From Heyndrickxia coagulans 36D1 (lineage in GTDB: Bacteria > Bacillota > Bacilli > Bacillales > Bacillaceae_C), in contig NC_016023.1 in assembly GCF_000169195.2 (NCBI RefSeq), forward strand, positions 3,286,001-3,350,000: a DNA stretch of 64,000 nucleotides, given 5' to 3'. Below are positions 44,375 to 57,264 of this stretch, one piece after another. The position numbers and the translations under genes were made by a program. Below the pieces are notes generated by a model. That model did not search any database. It was not told the DNA's origin and worked only from the letters and a program-made list of their open reading frames with translations. Numbering within the stretch: position 1 is the stretch's first letter; the number at the start of each line of letters is the position of its first letter.

Positions 44375-44410
44375 CAAAAAAACCGCAGACCATACAGCTG
44401 CGGTTTTTTT
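44375..44410 (+). terminator. Terminator downstream of the comB-comA-VOC operon
   Basis: AAACCGCAG and CTGCGGTTT pair with seven T after. The 200 bases between the VOC stop and this hairpin hold no supported gene. Confidence 0.8.
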
Positions 44411-44522
44411 CGAATTCTTACAGGAAGGAGCGGTGCTTGAAATTCGGGAATAGATCCGGAAGTTGTTAACAAACGCCAACATTTACCGCCCCATTCACCC
44501 GGATTCCTCGTATTCAAACGCT

Positions 44523-44553
44523 ACCGGAAGTAAATGTTGTCTTCACTTCCGGT
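44523..44553 (-). terminator. Hairpin downstream of thiY
   Basis: ACCGGAAGT and ACTTCCGGT form a nine-base stem, 13 bases past the thiY stop. No T-run, so a weak terminator or mRNA-stabilising stem. Confidence 0.5.
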
Positions 44554-44565
44554 CATTTTGGTTTC

Positions 44566-45555
44566 TTATTGATTTTCTAAGTTGACAAAAGCCTTTTCGG
44601 GATTGACATGTGTTTTTGTGATTTTTGCCTGGTACAGCCAATCCGAAACGTCTTGCCATTTTTTTGGGTCCTGATCGGCAATAGTTTTATTTTTCTCGTC
44701 CATCTTCGGCAGTAAAATGTGCAGGCTCTTCGTTTCCACATTTTTATCCAGCGGTGAGGAGGCATCTTCATGTTTTAACAAAATGGCAAGCGCCTTTTCC
44801 GGATGTTTTTTGACATATTGCTGGCCTTTTTCGGCAGCAGCAAGAAATTTTTTAAAAATGTCTGGCTGCTGTTTCAGCTTATTTTCGTTTGCGATGAAAA
44901 CGAGTTCTTCATAATCCGGAACGCCGTATTTTGCCGGATTGAACGCTCTAACGGGTACGCCCTCCTTTTCCAGCAGCAGCTGTTCATGATTAACAAAACC
45001 GCCGACGATCGCATCAGTTTTACGGGCTGTCAGAGCAGGGATTAAATCATAGCCAACATCCACTGTTTTCACCTTGTCCGGATCGCCCCCGTCTGCTTTG
45101 ACCATTGTCCGCACGGCTGCTTCTTCCAGCGGAATGGAAGAGTAGCCGACCGTTTTGCCCGCCAGGTCTTTCGGTGAGCGGATGCCGCTTGAAGCCGGCA
45201 CCATCACACGGTTCAGCGTATGGCGGACGACGGTGCCAAAAGATTGGACCGGAATCTTCTCATCGCGCGCGATTAACACTTGGGGTTGATAACTTAATGC
45301 AATATCAATTCGATTCGCAGCCGCAAGTTTTAACGGGTCATTTGTGTCAGAAGGCATTTTGATGCTGACATCAAGGCCCTGCGCTTTAAAATAGCCTTTT
45401 TCCTGGGCTACATAAAGAAAAGAATGAACCGCATTTGGATACCAATCCAGCATGATCGTTACTTTTTGCACATGTTTCGTTGCTTGCTGCGAATGATTGC
45501 TGCAGGCACCTAGGAAACATGCGAGCACAGCGGCCATTATCCATCGTTTTTTCAT
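44566..45555 (-). CDS. thiY: Thiamine pyrimidine precursor-binding lipoprotein (NMT1/THI5-like)
   Basis: 329 aa. Signal peptide with lipobox LGAC (Cys18), so a membrane-anchored binding protein. LDWYPNAVHSFLYVAQEKGYFKAQGLDV, then DIALSYQPQVLIARDEKIPV and GKTVGYSSIPLEEAAV, are the NMT1/THI5-like pattern. ThiY binds N-formyl-aminopyrimidine, a thiamine breakdown product, for salvage. Eleven bases after thiX, under a TPP riboswitch. Assigned from family and riboswitch context. No ATPase gene (thiZ) is present nearby. Confidence 0.88.
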   Translation of the reverse strand: MKKRWIMAAVLACFLGACSNHSQQATKHVQKVTIMLDWYPNAVHSFLYVAQEKGYFKAQGLDVSIKMPSDTNDPLKLAAANRIDIALSYQPQVLIARDEKIPVQSFGTVVRHTLNRVMVPASSGIRSPKDLAGKTVGYSSIPLEEAAVRTMVKADGGDPDKVKTVDVGYDLIPALTARKTDAIVGGFVNHEQLLLEKEGVPVRAFNPAKYGVPDYEELVFIANENKLKQQPDIFKKFLAAAEKGQQYVKKHPEKALAILLKHEDASSPLDKNVETKSLHILLPKMDEKNKTIADQDPKKWQDVSDWLYQAKITKTHVNPEKAFVNLENQ

Positions 45556-45566
45556 TGAAAATCCCC

Positions 45567-46331
45567 CTAAATTTTTGTTCTGTTTTTCAATAAGCCTTTT
45601 TCCATCCCATAAATAAGCAAAAATAATCCCATGCCGAACGCAGCCAAAAGAAAAACGGCCGAAAAAACTGCGTCCGACTGCAAATATCCGGACATTCGCT
45701 TGCTAAAAAATCCAAGCCCCGCAGTTGCGCCAAGCCACTCCCCGATCGCTGCCCCGCTGACACAATATACAACCGATAATTTCAAGCCGGATAAAAATTG
45801 GGGAAGGGCCATCGGGACAGAAAGTTTTCGAAAAATATCCCAGCGGCTGGCGCCCATTGTCCGAAACAAATTCAAATAGGCGGGATCAACGGTTTTTAAT
45901 CCGTCAAAAGTGCTGATTACAATCGGAAAGATAGCCGTTAACACAATGATCGCTACCTTGCTCCAAACTGAATAACCGAACCACATCATAAAAACAGGTG
46001 ATACGGCGACAAGCGGGATCGTTTGCGAAATAACAAGAAACGGATAAAAGATTTTTTCAGCCGTTTTGGAAACATACATGATGACACCGATCATCACTCC
46101 GCCCGCAACGGATAAAAGAAAACCGATGCCGACTTCCTCCACTGTCGCAGGCAAATGCACATTTATTAGTTGCCTGTGATTTTCCATGAAAGATACATAG
46201 ATTTGGGAAGGGGACGGCAAAATGAAAGACGGGATCATCCCTTTCTGTATGACCCACTGCCAGATGGCTATCAAGACTAGCATCGTAACGCAAAAAAGTC
46301 CGTAATCCCCCAGCCATTTTCGCCACTTCAT
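45567..46331 (-). CDS. thiX: Thiamine precursor ABC transporter permease
   Basis: 254 aa, AAGGAGG before the ATG. Six predicted membrane helices and the permease EAA loop FRTMGASRWDIFRKLSVPMALPQFLSGLKL near residue 165. The family is shared with nitrate/sulfonate/taurine permeases; thiamine assignment rests on the partner thiY and the upstream TPP riboswitch. The cognate ATPase must be encoded elsewhere or borrowed. Confidence 0.85.
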   Translation of the reverse strand: MKWRKWLGDYGLFCVTMLVLIAIWQWVIQKGMIPSFILPSPSQIYVSFMENHRQLINVHLPATVEEVGIGFLLSVAGGVMIGVIMYVSKTAEKIFYPFLVISQTIPLVAVSPVFMMWFGYSVWSKVAIIVLTAIFPIVISTFDGLKTVDPAYLNLFRTMGASRWDIFRKLSVPMALPQFLSGLKLSVVYCVSGAAIGEWLGATAGLGFFSKRMSGYLQSDAVFSAVFLLAAFGMGLFLLIYGMEKGLLKNRTKI

Positions 46332-46346
46332 TTAGGAAACCTCCTT

Positions 46347-46428
46347 TCATCCAAACTTCCAATATGTATAAGCTGCAAACCGTTCCAAAGCCCGTTCAAC
46401 CATTTGAATTTTTTCCTGCTATAGCAAT
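46347..46428 (-). pseudogene. Possible 3' remnant of a deleted gene between TPP riboswitch and thiX
   Basis: After a TAG (46431-46429) the minus strand reads QEKIQMVERALERFAAYTYWKFG and a TGA that overlaps the spacing before the thiX ribosome site, as expected for the tail of an upstream operon gene. No start signal or further homology is visible. Tentative. Confidence 0.3.
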
Positions 46429-46530
46429 CTTCCACCTACTTTTTGTTTTTATTTCTTCCTGCCCGTCGTCATTGACGGGGTTTTTCCGGTTACCGCCCTA
46501 AAAGCAGCTATTTTCCCTCCCTTCCAACAG

Positions 46531-46560
46531 AAAAAAGCCAGGCCTGTAAAAGACCTGACT
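46531..46560 (-). terminator. Terminator of TPP riboswitch 1
   Basis: Minus strand GTCAGGTC and GGCCTGGC pair (two G-T), followed by TTTTTT, just after the aptamer. Confidence 0.85.
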
Positions 46561-46581
46561 TTAATAAGCAAGAAAATTTTC

Positions 46582-46688
46582 ACAAATCCCTACTTTCCTA
46601 CGCCGGCATGATCCGGATCAGGTCCAAAGGGTTGAAAAACCAACTGTTTTTCTCTCAGCCCGCCAATCCGGGCACCCCTAGTAGTCTG
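46582..46688 (-). promoter_or_regulatory. TPP (THI-box) riboswitch 1
   Basis: Minus strand carries CTAGGGGTGCCC, GGCGGGCTGAGAGA, ACCCTTTGGACCTGATCC, GGATCATGCCGGCGTAGGAA and AGTAGGG in order, the full thi-box. It controls thiX-thiY by transcription termination. Confidence 0.97.
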
Positions 46689-46706
46689 AAATATTCACTT
46701 TTTTCT

Positions 46707-46735
46707 ATTATAGGCTTTCTATTTGCTTGTGTAAA
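46707..46735 (-). promoter_or_regulatory. Sigma-A promoter of the TPP-riboswitch thiXY transcript
   Basis: Minus strand TTTACA (46735-46730), 17 bases, TATAAT (46712-46707), about 20 bases upstream of the aptamer. The same arrangement precedes riboswitch 2. Confidence 0.85.
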
Positions 46736-47032
46736 GTGGTGCAGGCTTTTTTCTATGGTAATTGGTTCGATAGTCAGGGCTCCTGTTTTTACCAAAAAAC
46801 CCGGGAAAAAAAGCAAAAAAACTTTTAATCATCATGATTTGCCTCTTATTCACGATATATAAGCTCATTTAACGCTTCATTCCGTCATCGTAAACTGAAT
46901 AGATAGCCATTCAGATATTTATACGACAGCGGCTGCGGTTGCAAGTGCTGACGGAAACAACCACATCGCCCCCTCTTCTCGTGCTTGTATGCTCACAAAA
47001 AAACCAATTTTATGAAAAAGATGAAAATAGTC

Positions 47033-47083
47033 TTGTTAAATGACACAAATGTCGCTTATAATTATAAAAACGACACATGTGTC
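47033..47083 (+). promoter_or_regulatory. Promoter and two palindromic operators of the MFS-TetR operon
   Basis: TTGTTA (47033-47038), 18 bases, TATAAT (47057-47062). GACACAAATGTC (47042-47053) lies in the spacer and the perfect palindrome GACACATGTGTC (47072-47083) just after the start region. Both are likely sites for the co-encoded TetR repressor. The rest of the gap 46736-47032 shows nothing. Confidence 0.75.
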
Positions 47084-47100
47084 ATTTAAGGAGGAGCATA

Positions 47101-48348
47101 ATGAAGCATTCGCTTTTTAAAAATCATTCCTTTCTATTCTTAATCAGTGCGCAAACCGTTTCAAATCTTGGCGACTGGCTGCATCTTGTTGCATTGTTTG
47201 CATTAGTGGCATTTAAGTGGCACGCTGACCCGATTGCAATGGCAGGCATTACATTATGCATGGTGCTGCCGTCAATTTTATTTGGATCCCCTGCCGGCTG
47301 GCTGGCAGACCGGTTTAACCGTAAAGTGCTGATGAGCTTCTCGGATTTCGCCCGCTGCGGTTGTGTGCTCGGGATTGCTTTTTCCGTTTCGCTTTGGCAA
47401 GTTTATATCTTTCTATTTTTTTTGGGCTTTTTCTCAGCCGTCTTCACCCCTGCAGAAAGCGGCCTGCTTCGCCAAGTTGTTGGTGAAAACCAAATACAGG
47501 CGGCAATCGGCACAAGCGAGATGATCAATAACAGCGCCAAAATCATCGGGCCGGTAGCAGGCGGCGCATTGATCAGCCTGACCGGAATCAAAGGCGCTTT
47601 TTATCTTGATGCCATTTCTTTCTTCCTCTCCGCCCTCCTGCTGTTTGGAATCAAGGCGCCAACATTACAGAGCCCGGTAAAAAGTGATCTAGAACATCGG
47701 GAAAAGGTCGCGCTAACTGAAGGATTTCGCTTTCTCTCCGGTTTTCCCGTGTTAAAAATGGGTCTGATCGTTTTTTGTACCATGATACTGGCCTTGCAAA
47801 TTTCTGATTCCCAGGCCATGATATTAATAAGGGATATCAAGAACGCAACGGTCCATTTTGCGAGCTGGTGTATTGCGGCAAGCGGTTTTGGCATGCTTAC
47901 TGCTTCCGTGCTGTTTACGAAAATAAAGTTAGGGGAGAAATTAATCACTTTAAAAATCAGCCCCGCCATACTTGGTTTGGGTTGTATCATGGTAAGTACG
48001 GGTACCGGCTGGCCGATCGGCATCATTGAAGCCGTTTACCCTTGCGTCTTTTTTCTGATGGGTTTTTCTTTTACAATGGCTGCCATTCCTTTCGATGTGC
48101 TCGTCCAAAAGAAAACGCCTGAAACGCATACCGGAAGAGTGTTCGGTACCATCAACAGCCTTTCTACACTCGCTGTGCTTGTTGGCATATTACTTGGAGG
48201 CTCGCTTTCAGAGTGGTTTGGCGTCCGTCTCGCATTCCTGATCTCTGGCGGAACCACTTGCCTGCTTGCTGCCGTTTCCGCAATCGCAATGAAAAAAGCA
48301 GAAAGGAAGGAAATTCATGTCGCCGAGGGTATCAAAACAACATCTTGA
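47101..48348 (+). CDS. MFS efflux transporter
   Basis: 415 aa, AAGGAGG before ATG 47101. Twelve hydrophobic helices; N-terminal FLFLISAQTVSNLGDWLHLVALFALVAFKW and motif A GSPAGWLADRFNRK resemble the MefA/macrolide-type and NRE-like MFS proteins. The gene overlaps the following TetR gene by 32 bases, so drug or metabolite efflux regulated by the TetR protein is likely. Substrate unknown. Confidence 0.88.
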   Translation: MKHSLFKNHSFLFLISAQTVSNLGDWLHLVALFALVAFKWHADPIAMAGITLCMVLPSILFGSPAGWLADRFNRKVLMSFSDFARCGCVLGIAFSVSLWQVYIFLFFLGFFSAVFTPAESGLLRQVVGENQIQAAIGTSEMINNSAKIIGPVAGGALISLTGIKGAFYLDAISFFLSALLLFGIKAPTLQSPVKSDLEHREKVALTEGFRFLSGFPVLKMGLIVFCTMILALQISDSQAMILIRDIKNATVHFASWCIAASGFGMLTASVLFTKIKLGEKLITLKISPAILGLGCIMVSTGTGWPIGIIEAVYPCVFFLMGFSFTMAAIPFDVLVQKKTPETHTGRVFGTINSLSTLAVLVGILLGGSLSEWFGVRLAFLISGGTTCLLAAVSAIAMKKAERKEIHVAEGIKTTS

Positions 48349-48964
48349 AGAAAGAAAAAATCATATATTGGATGCTGCGAAGCGGGTGTTTGAACGAAAA
48401 GGCTATGAACCTGTTACCATGCAGGATATCGTAAAAGAAGCCGGCATTAGCAGAGGAAATCTGTATCAGTATTTTTCCAACACAGAAGAAATCATGCAGG
48501 CGGTTATTGAAAAAAATGACGATTCATTTTATACGTATATTCAAGACCTGGCAGGCAGCCACGAAAAAATATGGGATGCCATTCAAGCCTATCAGAAAGT
48601 GGTTTGCCAAAGTTTGCCAAATCCTTACGGGATCGTAATGTATGAATACTCTGTCACCAGGTGGCGCAATCCGGAAAGAAAGGCATTTTTCCAAAAAAGG
48701 TATACCCGGGCCATGAAAAGCTTTTTAGCGCTTCTGGAAGAGGGCGTAAAACAGGGTGAATTTCATCCGGTACAGCCGCTTGAAACGATTGTCAATTTTA
48801 TGGTGAACATATGGGACGGCCTGATTTTAATGGCTCAAGTGGAAGAACCAGAAAGAGTGGCAGTAGGCGGACAGCTTGAGGCGTTAAATTTATACTTAAT
48901 TCAGGCTTTGCGTCCCGATGAAAATGCAGACTGGCATTTGGACACCAAGATTGAACCCGGTTGA
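48317..48964 (+). CDS. TetR-family transcriptional regulator
   Basis: 215 aa, AAGGAAGG before the ATG. N-terminal helix-turn-helix RKNHILDAAKRVFERKGYEPVTMQDIVKEAGISRGNLYQYFSNTEEIM is a standard TetR DNA-binding domain; the C-terminal ligand domain is of the YhgD/YfiR-like type. Start lies within the transporter gene, so the two are translated together. It probably represses the pair through the GACACA-type palindromes at the promoter. Confidence 0.92.
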   Translation: MSPRVSKQHLEERKNHILDAAKRVFERKGYEPVTMQDIVKEAGISRGNLYQYFSNTEEIMQAVIEKNDDSFYTYIQDLAGSHEKIWDAIQAYQKVVCQSLPNPYGIVMYEYSVTRWRNPERKAFFQKRYTRAMKSFLALLEEGVKQGEFHPVQPLETIVNFMVNIWDGLILMAQVEEPERVAVGGQLEALNLYLIQALRPDENADWHLDTKIEPG

Positions 48965-48978
48965 TACGAACCGGGTTC
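48953..48978 (+). terminator. Hairpin overlapping the TetR stop
   Basis: GAACCCGG and CCGGGTTC pair around a loop holding the stop codon. No T-run; weak terminator. Confidence 0.45.
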
Positions 48979-49000
48979 AGATATAAAACGATGATGATCG

Positions 49001-50227
49001 TTATTTACGCAATTCGCTATATTGAATCTGAATCCTGTTTTCCGGTTTTTGATCCACTGTATATAAGATAAACAGAAAAAACCATTCCAAAGGTTTCATG
49101 AAAAGATAGACAAGGTCCGCTGACCACTTTGTACGGATATGCATGCTGAGAGGATAACCGTATTTATCATAAATATAGCGGATGAAGTGATGCATACGCG
49201 GCATGTATTCTTCAAGAAGATGTTCGAAAGCATTCGCAACGAGCAGCTGGCGGTTCACAGGAATTCTTTTGCCGTGTCGGAGCCCTGCCCTTACCGGTTT
49301 AACGACTTTTGTGTGACCCCTCGCTGCCACTGAACATAAATAGTGTTCGTCTCCCTTTAACATTTCCGGAGGGGGAGCGGGTATCCGGGAATAGGTGAAA
49401 GAACTTGTATCTAAAAACAAACGGATAAAGCTGTCCGGCCGCTGACCAAATAATATGAGGACCATTTGGACAATAAGCAAAACAGGAAAAAAACAAACCG
49501 CCCACAATCGAGGCATTTTACTATACCGTACGGAAATTTTAAAGAGTAAAAGAAGAAATCCCTTGTACTGTATAGTCTCTTTCCTCATTTTTATTGAAAA
49601 CTCATTCAGTGAATCTTTTAACTTGGTGATATACAGTAAAGCAAGGCAAAATAAGCTATATTGAAATGCCCGGACGGAATACATATCCCCCAGTTTTGAG
49701 AATAGCGTATGTGTTAAATAAACAGCAGCAAACCCAATATTTAAAACCAGTATCGTACTGCTCACGACATAGATGACCGGTGAAACCTGGCCGGCATAAA
49801 AATTCAATATCAGGAACCCAACCATGCCCAATACAACCAACACAATCGCTGAAAGGATATGATTAGGAGCCAATGAAGCATAGCCGTCCGCCCGCCCTCC
49901 GATTTCATAAACGTGCAACTGTTCGCCTGCCCTTGCACCATAAGCGTTCAGATAACACCCCACGATGAACAGGCAAATAAGCATGACTGCATTCACCGTA
50001 TCCATTGTTTTGACTTTAATGGATGGGGCTGCTTGCGGTCCCTTTTTAAAACTGGATAGGAATCTGGCAATCACATACACAGGAATACAGAGAACAAATA
50101 GGGCTAAAAACACAAAAAATACGGATAGAATATGATAGCCAAATCCTAGAACGTATGCCGCTGCCAGGAACAAAAGCACAACTGCAATTAAACTTATGAT
50201 TACAATTGGCGCTCTGTTGTTTTTCAA
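49001..50227 (-). CDS. DUF6688-like membrane protein
   Basis: 408 aa from a TTG at 50227, six bases after a GGGGGG box; the upstream open frame overlaps a degenerate acetyltransferase gene. Six to seven hydrophobic helices fill the first 230 residues and another lies near 260. A soluble segment from about residue 300 contains CSVAARGHTKVVKPVRAGLRHGKRIPVNRQLLVANAFEHLLEEYMPRMHHFIRYIYDKYGYPLS. This conserved block is what suggests DUF6688. Function unknown; cell membrane location likely. Confidence 0.7.
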   Translation of the reverse strand: MKNNRAPIVIISLIAVVLLFLAAAYVLGFGYHILSVFFVFLALFVLCIPVYVIARFLSSFKKGPQAAPSIKVKTMDTVNAVMLICLFIVGCYLNAYGARAGEQLHVYEIGGRADGYASLAPNHILSAIVLVVLGMVGFLILNFYAGQVSPVIYVVSSTILVLNIGFAAVYLTHTLFSKLGDMYSVRAFQYSLFCLALLYITKLKDSLNEFSIKMRKETIQYKGFLLLLFKISVRYSKMPRLWAVCFFPVLLIVQMVLILFGQRPDSFIRLFLDTSSFTYSRIPAPPPEMLKGDEHYLCSVAARGHTKVVKPVRAGLRHGKRIPVNRQLLVANAFEHLLEEYMPRMHHFIRYIYDKYGYPLSMHIRTKWSADLVYLFMKPLEWFFLFILYTVDQKPENRIQIQYSELRK

Positions 50228-50246
50228 TGCAGTCCCCCCTACTACG

Positions 50247-50498
50247 CTAAATGAATGCTTTTGAAAATGCGCCCTTGTAGCGTTTCTTTGCGATTGGATT
50301 TCCGAAAACAACAGTTAAATTGATTTGTTTTTCCAGGCCTTTGGTTTCTTTCGCTATGCTTATGCGTTTTTTTAAAGTGTCTCCCCACTCCCTTTCCTCT
50401 CGAAGTTCATGCGACAAACATGCCGTAAACATGGCCTTTATAAATCGATGTTTCTGATATGCGTCAGCATCAGACTCCTTTAAAATACGGATATGCAT
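50247..50498 (-). pseudogene. Degenerate GNAT acetyltransferase
   Basis: An 83-codon frame with a good AGGAGAGGAG ribosome site. It starts MHIRILKESDADAYQ like many GNAT proteins and ends with GLEKQINLTVVFGNPIAKKRYK, the C-terminal GNAT signature. The acetyl-CoA-binding middle (about 70 residues) is missing, and the end runs out of frame after KRYK. Looks like an internally deleted and frameshifted relic. A complete, different GNAT gene follows upstream on the same strand. Confidence 0.6.
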
Positions 50499-50539
50499 TT
50501 GCTCCTCTCCTGTCCGCTTTTTCTTTTATCGTTAATGTT

Positions 50540-51001
50540 CTAAACCTTTCCTGCCATCCGGAACACTTTCCCGTCCATTTCGGGCTTTAGCCATTTCATT
50601 CCCATTTTCTCATAGAACGAAATGGCTTGCTTATTTGTCGGGGATACTCTGAGATGGTATTCCTCCAATTGATGTTTTTTGAAAACGCTCATCGCATACG
50701 CATGTAGTTCAGCGCCAAGACCCGAGCCACGTTTTTCCGGAATAAGATAGTACAAGTTGACATAGCCAATCGGTTTACCTTCAAAATCTTTACGTGTCAC
50801 CTCAAGCTGTCCAATTGGAACGCCATTTTCAATCGCAAGCATAAAACCTTCCGGAAATCGTACTTGCTGCATTTCAAGCCATTCAAGGTACTCTCTTGCA
50901 TTGAAATTTGCATCCGTTCCGAAGCTTACGATAAAAGAATCCCTGCGGAACGGGAGAATATACTGGAGGTGCTGTCTAACTTGAATGGGAATAAAATCCA
51001 T
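50540..51001 (-). CDS. GNAT-family N-acetyltransferase
   Basis: 153 aa, GGAGG before the ATG. Central acetyl-CoA motif YLIPEKRGSGLGAELHAYAMSVFKK (R-x2-G-x-G/A loop) and C-terminal LRVSPTNKQAISFYEKMGMKWL are both complete. N-terminal half (REYLEWLEMQQVRFPEGFMLAIENGVPIGQLEV) forms the first sheet. Acceptor unknown. Stands next to a broken GNAT relic, but the two sequences are not close copies. Confidence 0.88.
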   Translation of the reverse strand: MDFIPIQVRQHLQYILPFRRDSFIVSFGTDANFNAREYLEWLEMQQVRFPEGFMLAIENGVPIGQLEVTRKDFEGKPIGYVNLYYLIPEKRGSGLGAELHAYAMSVFKKHQLEEYHLRVSPTNKQAISFYEKMGMKWLKPEMDGKVFRMAGKV

Positions 51002-51265
51002 TTATTAACCTCCTCTCTTGTTTCCTCCTTTGCCAGCCCTTTATCATTTCTTTTCGCCCCGGCAGCTGAAATCCATTTATCAATCGGTTGGCACAATTCT
51101 CTATTTTCTTATCGTCATCTATTGTAGCACAAGAACTGCGGATTTCCTTTTTTTACATTGTCCGTTTACTTTTTCAGCGTGAATCAACGGTCAATTATGG
51201 ATAGTCATTTTTGAAGCAATATGTTATGTTGAGACTGTAAAGGATGCGGAAATGGGGGCTCCGAA

Positions 51266-51607
51266 ATGTTTGATACAGTGATAAATACTGTGTTAGGTTT
51301 TGCTATGATCATTCTTATACTTTTTTTGCTTTACCGGTATCTCGTTCTTATGAAAACGAAGAAACTGTCTAAAATCGATTCCTTTTTTATAAAAGAATCC
51401 TATCATATGAATAACATACCCAATAAACAGTTCGTTCGCTTCCTGAAATTGAGATATATTTTTAGTGCTGCCATTTTATTCCTGTTTCTTATCGTAGTTT
51501 TATATTTTAAAACCGTAAACAGTCTTGTCATTCCTCTTCTTTTATTGATAGAGTTTACCGGAATTTCCGTCATTGATCATAAAATTAAAAAGGCGAAAAA
51601 CAAATAA
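51266..51607 (+). CDS. Small membrane protein, unknown function
   Basis: 113 aa; GGGGGC box six bases before the ATG. Hydrophobic helices at about residues 5-27 and two more at 65-100, separated by a basic cytoplasmic-looking loop (MKTKKLSKIDSFFIKESYHMNNIPNKQFVRFLKLR). Very lysine-rich C-terminal tail (HKIKKAKNK). No family recognised. A lone plus-strand gene just downstream of the rRNA operon's 5S end. Confidence 0.6.
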   Translation: MFDTVINTVLGFAMIILILFLLYRYLVLMKTKKLSKIDSFFIKESYHMNNIPNKQFVRFLKLRYIFSAAILFLFLIVVLYFKTVNSLVIPLLLLIEFTGISVIDHKIKKAKNK

Positions 51608-51819
51608 TCCAGCCGGCTTGGTTCAGTTCAACTTGTTAGAAAACATGATCTATTTGGACACTAAAGGAGGAAACCGGAATGTTTGATGACGTACATGAAA
51701 CTGAAGCCGATCTGTTTTTCCGGATATCATAACTGCAGCCATTTAAAAGAACAACTACTTCATTTGATGTGAGCGTTCCATTTAAAGGAAGACCAACTAC
51801 CGGATTTATAAAGTGCATG

Positions 51820-51848
51820 AAAAAACCGCAGATCGTAATCTGCGGTTT
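51820..51848 (-). terminator. Terminator of the rRNA operon
   Basis: AAACCGCAGA and TCTGCGGTTT pair with a T-run on the minus strand, directly after the 5S gene. Confidence 0.9.
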
Positions 51849-51854
51849 GCTTTG

Positions 51855-51970
51855 GCCCGGCAACGTCCTACTCTCGCAGGGGGAGACCCCCAACTACCAT
51901 CAGCGCTGGAAAGCTTAACTTCCGAGTTCGGGATGTGTTCGGGTGTGACCTTTCCGCCATCATCACCGGA
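51855..51970 (-). rRNA. rrf: 5S ribosomal RNA
   Basis: About 116 nt. Minus strand contains GAAAGGTCACACCCGAACA, CCGAACTCGGAAGTTAAGC and GAGAGTAGGACG, the conserved loops of Bacillus 5S. Ends are estimated from the pairing of TCCGGTGATG with the 3' end. Confidence 0.95.
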
Positions 51971-52053
51971 CCTGTATAATTTTGGGATGTGTTCCCTGAA
52001 AACCGGATGGGAGAAAAAACTGTAAACGGAGAATGCGTTTCTAACTTTGAGAA

Positions 52054-52210
52054 TTGTCTAGCTCCAGCGCCTATCGGCTAGCGTATTTCTACGCTTTCTC
52101 CCTACGATAAGTCAACATCGGCTCGCCTTTAGGGGCTCGCCGTGTTTCCTTTATCTCAGTCGAAAGCTCCGAAATCCGTACGCCGATGAGCGAGGCGCTT
52201 CCGCTTTTCG
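52054..52210 (-). repeat. Repeat-like hairpin element in the 23S-5S spacer
   Basis: About 157 bp beginning TTGTCTAGCTCCAGCGCCT and ending GAGGCGCTTCCGCTTTTC; the termini are inverted complements (CAGCGCCT / GAGGCGCTT). Sequences with this beginning and ending are familiar to me as dispersed extragenic repeats in Bacillaceae. Here it sits inside the rRNA transcription unit. Confidence 0.6.
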
Positions 52211-52211
52211 T

Positions 52212-55142
<2,931 letters not shown>

Positions 55143-55301
55143 ATAAAAAGGTTTAAATCCAAAAATAAGCGATTCTCGGTTTACTTGGTTTGTTTCTCCT
55201 ATCCGGTTTTCAAAGAACACATGTTGAAGGATTGAACCTTCAAAACTGAACAAAACGGAAACGTCAAACTTGATTTTGGAAAACGAAGTTTTCCTTTTAT
55301 T

Positions 55302-56861
<1,560 letters not shown>

Positions 56862-56952
56862 GATGTTTGATAAAAGCTCAAAAAGAATTTGACGTTTCAT
56901 TTTGTCCAGTTTTCAAGGAACAATCTTTGCTGTTCTTAACAGCAACTCAATT

Positions 56953-56981
56953 ATTATACCAAAATATCAATTCGCTGTCAA
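56953..56981 (-). promoter_or_regulatory. rRNA operon promoter
   Basis: Minus strand TTGACA (56981-56976), 17-base spacer, TATAAT (56958-56953): a perfect sigma-A promoter about 95 bases before the mature 16S. Confidence 0.93.
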
Positions 56982-57095
56982 CATCTTTTTTTAAACCCGT
57001 TTTTTAATTATCTAACGGGCCAGCTCATATATCATATCACTTATTCGTAACTTAAGTCAATATGATAGAGCAAGGTAATGTTTTCCATCTTTTTT

Positions 57096-57136
57096 TAGAT
57101 CCCTGCTCCATAATATAATGAAGAAACAGGGATCTA
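57096..57136. repeat. Perfect 10-bp inverted repeat upstream of the rRNA promoter
   Basis: TAGATCCCTG and CAGGGATCTA flank a 21-base A/T-rich loop containing TATAAT-like bases. Neither strand has a T-run downstream, so not an ordinary terminator; possible protein-binding site. The gap 56982-57264 holds nothing else I can name. Confidence 0.45.
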
Positions 57137-57264
57137 TGCTGCGAGTTAAGATGGCGGAACGGCATTGAACTTCCTCAGTTACATACGTACCGGTCATTTT
57201 CAGGGAACCGCAGTACTCCTTCGTATGTTTACATTGGAGAAAACTGTCACAGCTGCCGCTTCTT

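Noticed and set aside
46608-46862. Plus-strand frame of 84 residues over the first TPP riboswitch, with a near copy at 61878-62282
   Set aside because: The similarity between the two frames is due to the conserved riboswitch RNA on the opposite strand, not to protein coding.
57096-57136. Inverted repeat as a terminator for an unseen gene
   Set aside because: The T-run lies before the hairpin on plus and is an A-run on minus, so it cannot act as an intrinsic terminator in either direction.
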